A stretch of 64,000 bases of DNA from CAYLQA01 sp964385695 (lineage in GTDB: Bacteria; Desulfobacterota; Desulfobulbia; Desulfobulbales; Desulfurivibrionaceae): NCBI GenBank assembly GCA_964385695.1, contig CAYLQA010000008.1, positions 1 through 64,000 of the forward strand, written 5' to 3'. Each line of letters begins with the position of its first letter. Position 1 is the stretch's first letter. Both the position numbers and the translations under genes were made by a program. The notes beneath the pieces were generated by a model. The model was given only the letters and a program-made list of their open reading frames with translations. It was not told the origin of the DNA and searched no databases. Shown piece by piece: positions 61,831 to 64,000 of this stretch.

Positions 61831-62391
61831 ATGGCCACGGAAAATAATTCTCCCGAGCAACCTGCTTGTTGCCCCTGCAAGGAGGACGACATTTGTATTT
61901 CGCGGCGCAGCCTGATTCGCCGACTGGGATGGGGAGCCTTTTTTACCAGCATAGGCTTGTCTTTAATCGCAATGGTTCGTTTCTTTTTTCCGCGCGTGCT
62001 CTTTGAGCCGCCCTCAAGCTTTAAAATCGGTCAGGCCGCAGACTTTGCCGGCGGCGAACCGGACAGCCACAACGTGGTAAGTGTCAGCGAAAAATTCATG
62101 GAAGAGCAACGGGTGTGGGTAATCCGTGAAGTAGACCGAATTTACGCGGTCTTTGCTAAGTGCACCCACCTCGGCTGCACGCCCAGGTGGTTTTCCGAAG
62201 ACCGTCAGTTCAAATGCCCTTGCCACGGAAGCAAATACTATAGCAACGCCGTCAACTTTGCCGGCCCTGCCCCAAGGCCAATGGATCGTTACGCCATCAG
62301 CTTGCAGGAAGACGGCCGCATCGTCGTGGACAAGAGCACATTGTTCACCGTCAAGGAATTCGATAACCCTAATGCCTATGTGAAGGTGTGA
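61831..62391 (+). CDS. Rieske iron-sulfur protein of a quinol-oxidising bc complex
   Basis: A 186-residue membrane-anchored Rieske protein. A Tat-like SRRSLIRRLGW (24-34) precedes one hydrophobic helix (about 35-58). The ligands are C111 and H113 in CTHLGC and C129 and H132 in CPCH, with C116 and C131 for the disulfide. The short cytoplasmic N-terminus has an unusual cysteine cluster, C13, C14, C16 and C22, before the twin arginines. An aggaggaaa precedes the ATG. It heads an operon with the two cytochrome b parts. Confidence 0.93.
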   Translation: MATENNSPEQPACCPCKEDDICISRRSLIRRLGWGAFFTSIGLSLIAMVRFFFPRVLFEPPSSFKIGQAADFAGGEPDSHNVVSVSEKFMEEQRVWVIREVDRIYAVFAKCTHLGCTPRWFSEDRQFKCPCHGSKYYSNAVNFAGPAPRPMDRYAISLQEDGRIVVDKSTLFTVKEFDNPNAYVKV

Positions 62392-62401
62392 GGAGACGGC
62401 C

Positions 62402-63163
62402 ATGAGCCTACTGTCAAAATTATTAGCAAAACTCCAAGATACCCAGGCATGGAAATCGATTTTCCGGCACGGATATGAGGACACCCCTCAAAACCGGGGG
62501 CAGATGATCCGCAGCAATGTCTTTCTGCATCTGCACCCGCTGCGAATTCCCAAGCATGCTCTAAAAATGCGCTTCACTTGGTGTATGGGCGGAATCACCT
62601 TTTTCGCCTTCTTGGTGGAATGCGTCACCGGCATCTTATTGATGTTCTATTACCATCCGGTTGTTGAGCAGGCATACATGGACATGAAGTACCTGCAATA
62701 CGACGTCCCATTCGGCATGCTTTTACGCAACATGCATCGCTGGGGGGCACACCTTATGGTGCTTGGGGTCATGCTCCATATGCTCCGGGTCTTTCTCACC
62801 GGTTCCTACCGCCCGCCAAGGGAGTTTAACTGGGTTATCGGGGTGATCCTGTTGATCCTGACCCTTCTGATGAGTTTCACCGGCTACCTGCTGCCGTGGG
62901 ATCAGCTGGCCTTCTGGGCTATCACCGTGGGTACCAACATGGCCGCAGCAGTCCCCGTATTCGGTGCGGAAGGGCCTTTTGCTATCGTAGACAAATACAA
63001 TGACGTTCGTTTTGTGCTGCTCGGCGGAACCACGGTTGGGGCCAATGCCCTGCTCCGTTTTTACGTGCTGCACGTCATAGCCGTGCCCGCCGTGGCCGTT
63101 GTGCTTATGGCCCTGCATTTCTGGCGTATCAGAAAGGACGGCGGGATTTCCCGGCCATTATAA
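62402..63163 (+). CDS. Cytochrome b6-like N-terminal subunit
   Basis: A 253-residue four-helix cytochrome b with heme ligands H112 and H126 (HX13H) and H224 and H239 (HX14H), plus the conserved GYLLPWDQLAFWA and the arginines of the heme pocket. It corresponds to the N-terminal half of mitochondrial cytochrome b or to PetB. It begins 10 bp after the Rieske gene, with the C-terminal subunit 13 bp downstream. The complex would oxidise menaquinol and pump protons by a Q cycle. Confidence 0.94.
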   Translation: MSLLSKLLAKLQDTQAWKSIFRHGYEDTPQNRGQMIRSNVFLHLHPLRIPKHALKMRFTWCMGGITFFAFLVECVTGILLMFYYHPVVEQAYMDMKYLQYDVPFGMLLRNMHRWGAHLMVLGVMLHMLRVFLTGSYRPPREFNWVIGVILLILTLLMSFTGYLLPWDQLAFWAITVGTNMAAAVPVFGAEGPFAIVDKYNDVRFVLLGGTTVGANALLRFYVLHVIAVPAVAVVLMALHFWRIRKDGGISRPL

Positions 63164-63176
63164 AAAGGAAAGGACG

Positions 63177-63893
63177 ATGACGAGCCCCAAGGTCGAACAG
63201 AAAAAAGAGAGAAATCCTTATACCTGGCCGGACCTGGCCATTAAAGAATTTCTTGTCATGATTGCGGTCATGATCGGTTTAACCATCTGGTCATTGTGGC
63301 TTGACGCCCCTCTTATGGAGGAAGCCACGCCAGCCAGAACCGAGAACCCGGCAAAGGCGCCCTGGTACTTTGTCGGCCTACAGGAGATCCTGGTCTATTT
63401 TGACCCATGGTATGCGGGTGTGGTACTGCCCGGCATTATCATCCTGGGCCTGATTTTAATCCCCTATCTTGATGTCAATCGCGAAGGAACCGGCGAGTAC
63501 AGCTTTGCAAAACGCAAGTTTGCCATGATCAATTTTCTCTTCGGTTACGGCCTGTGGATGGGAGCAATTGTTATCGGCCAGTTTCTCAGGGGGCCGAACT
63601 GGTTTTGGTTTTGGCCCTGGGAGTCTTGGGAAACCACCCATGTTGTCGACGAAGCGATCGTGTTCAAGGATCTTGGCCTGGCAAGCGGCCTCACCGGACT
63701 TGCGCTTTACTTCGGCTTCGGTTTCTGGTGGCCCATTTACCGCAAATGGAGGATCGCCCAGATTCTGGACCGGACAAGGTACACCTTGGTCATGGTGCTG
63801 TTGCTATTAATGTATGCGGTGCCGGTCAAAATGTTTTTACGTCTGGCCTTTGACATTCGCAATGTCCTCGTGACTCCGTGGCTCAACTTTTAA
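63177..63893 (+). CDS. Cytochrome b C-terminal subunit (subunit IV-like)
   Basis: A protein of about 238 residues with the C-terminal cytochrome b helices. The quinol-site motif reads APWY in KAPWYFVGLQEIL (the PEWY position, glutamate replaced). The start at 63177 is preferred because aaggaaagga precedes it; the frame stays open upstream but overlaps the cytochrome b gene. The C-terminus has three or more additional helices and ends in WLNF. No c-type heme motif is present in the part seen. Confidence 0.92.
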   Translation: MTSPKVEQKKERNPYTWPDLAIKEFLVMIAVMIGLTIWSLWLDAPLMEEATPARTENPAKAPWYFVGLQEILVYFDPWYAGVVLPGIIILGLILIPYLDVNREGTGEYSFAKRKFAMINFLFGYGLWMGAIVIGQFLRGPNWFWFWPWESWETTHVVDEAIVFKDLGLASGLTGLALYFGFGFWWPIYRKWRIAQILDRTRYTLVMVLLLLMYAVPVKMFLRLAFDIRNVLVTPWLNF

Positions 63894-63944
63894 ATCTAAA
63901 TCGGCTGACCAAGAGATTAACAAGAATACGCTGAGAGACTGACC

Positions 63945-64000
63945 ATGAAATTAAGCCCCAAAGACAGTCTACTGAATTTCTGCTTCTGCCTGTTTTTTTT
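63945..64000 (+). CDS. Start of a further gene in the bc operon (partial)
   Basis: A frame starts at ATG 63945, 51 bp after the cytochrome b subunit, and runs off the window after 18 codons (MKLSPKDSLLNFCF...). A polar start followed by a hydrophobic stretch suggests a signal sequence or membrane anchor. Related operons often encode a multiheme cytochrome c here, but nothing in these 56 bases proves it. Confidence 0.5.
   Translation, partial: MKLSPKDSLLNFCFCLFF

Overview
The window looks like a chromosomal contig from a draft genome of an anaerobic, Gram-negative deltaproteobacterium (Desulfobacterota), most likely close to the Desulfobulbales. This is inferred from gene content, not from a database search. 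The pointers are futalosine-pathway menaquinone genes (mqnB, mqnD), a DUF39 homocysteine-biosynthesis protein with CBS and LarE-type neighbours, DUF166, an AmmeMemoRadiSam B protein, CarD, Rieske/cytochrome b operons of split type and a molybdopterin oxidoreductase. One 100-N scaffold gap (39131-39230) is flanked by an exact 55-bp duplication, so it is almost certainly an assembly artefact inside an intact alcohol dehydrogenase gene.

Layout. 0.07-3.6 kb (minus): a fused APS kinase/beta-CASP hydrolase behind manC. 4.1-12.8 kb (plus): ComEA-like protein, cNMP/CBS/DUF294 protein, DEDDh exonuclease, DUF4212 plus sodium:solute symporter (acetate-type uptake), then a PilR/PilS-like two-component pair. 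13-27.9 kb (minus): a molybdopterin oxidoreductase-Rieske-cytochrome b operon, then coaD, rsmD, asd, leuA, pssA, psd, ilvH, ilvB, mqnD, mqnB, panD, panC and a TPR protein. 28-35.8 kb: xseA, tRNA-Pro, HU, a larE-like gene with no ordinary start codon, DUF39, CBS-ACT, pheA and moaA. 35.9-41.8 kb (mostly plus): tsaD, DUF2062, rsmA, Fe-alcohol dehydrogenase, a DUF3108 protein, and two small genes with strongly structured leaders. 41.8-44.4 kb: divergent zraP/zraS-like metal-stress genes. 44.4-58.5 kb (minus): murA-prmC-prfA-rpmE-rho, coaE-rluD-carD, pth-rplY-prs, tRNA-Gln, ispE, DUF1844 and serA. 58.7-64 kb (plus): cysS, Memo-like protein, a second tRNA-Gln, and a Rieske/cytochrome b/subunit IV operon running off the end.

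Most genes are core biosynthesis and translation: branched-chain amino acids (ilvB, ilvH, leuA), aspartate-family and homocysteine supply (asd, DUF39), serine (serA), phenylalanine (pheA), CoA from aspartate (panD, panC, coaD, coaE), phospholipid (pssA, psd), menaquinone, isoprenoid and peptidoglycan. The energy-related genes are two separate Rieske/cytochrome b modules, one joined to a Tat-exported molybdopterin enzyme and one of general quinol-oxidising type. Both would draw on the menaquinone made by the Mqn pathway.

The parts most worth a second look are the CysC/beta-CASP fusion, the MopB-Rieske-cytochrome b operon without the usual FeS and NrfD subunits, the larE/DUF39/CBS sulfur cluster with its odd start, the pseudoknot-like leader at 40592-40655 and the terminator-like hairpin abutting the DUF166 start codon, a roughly 180-bp near-palindrome between the stop codons of pheA and moaA with a smaller relative near rho, a 15-bp inverted repeat framing the ComEA gene, and paired enhancer-like sites with a sigma-54 promoter upstream of zraP. 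No CRISPR array, insertion sequence, prophage or rRNA was seen.
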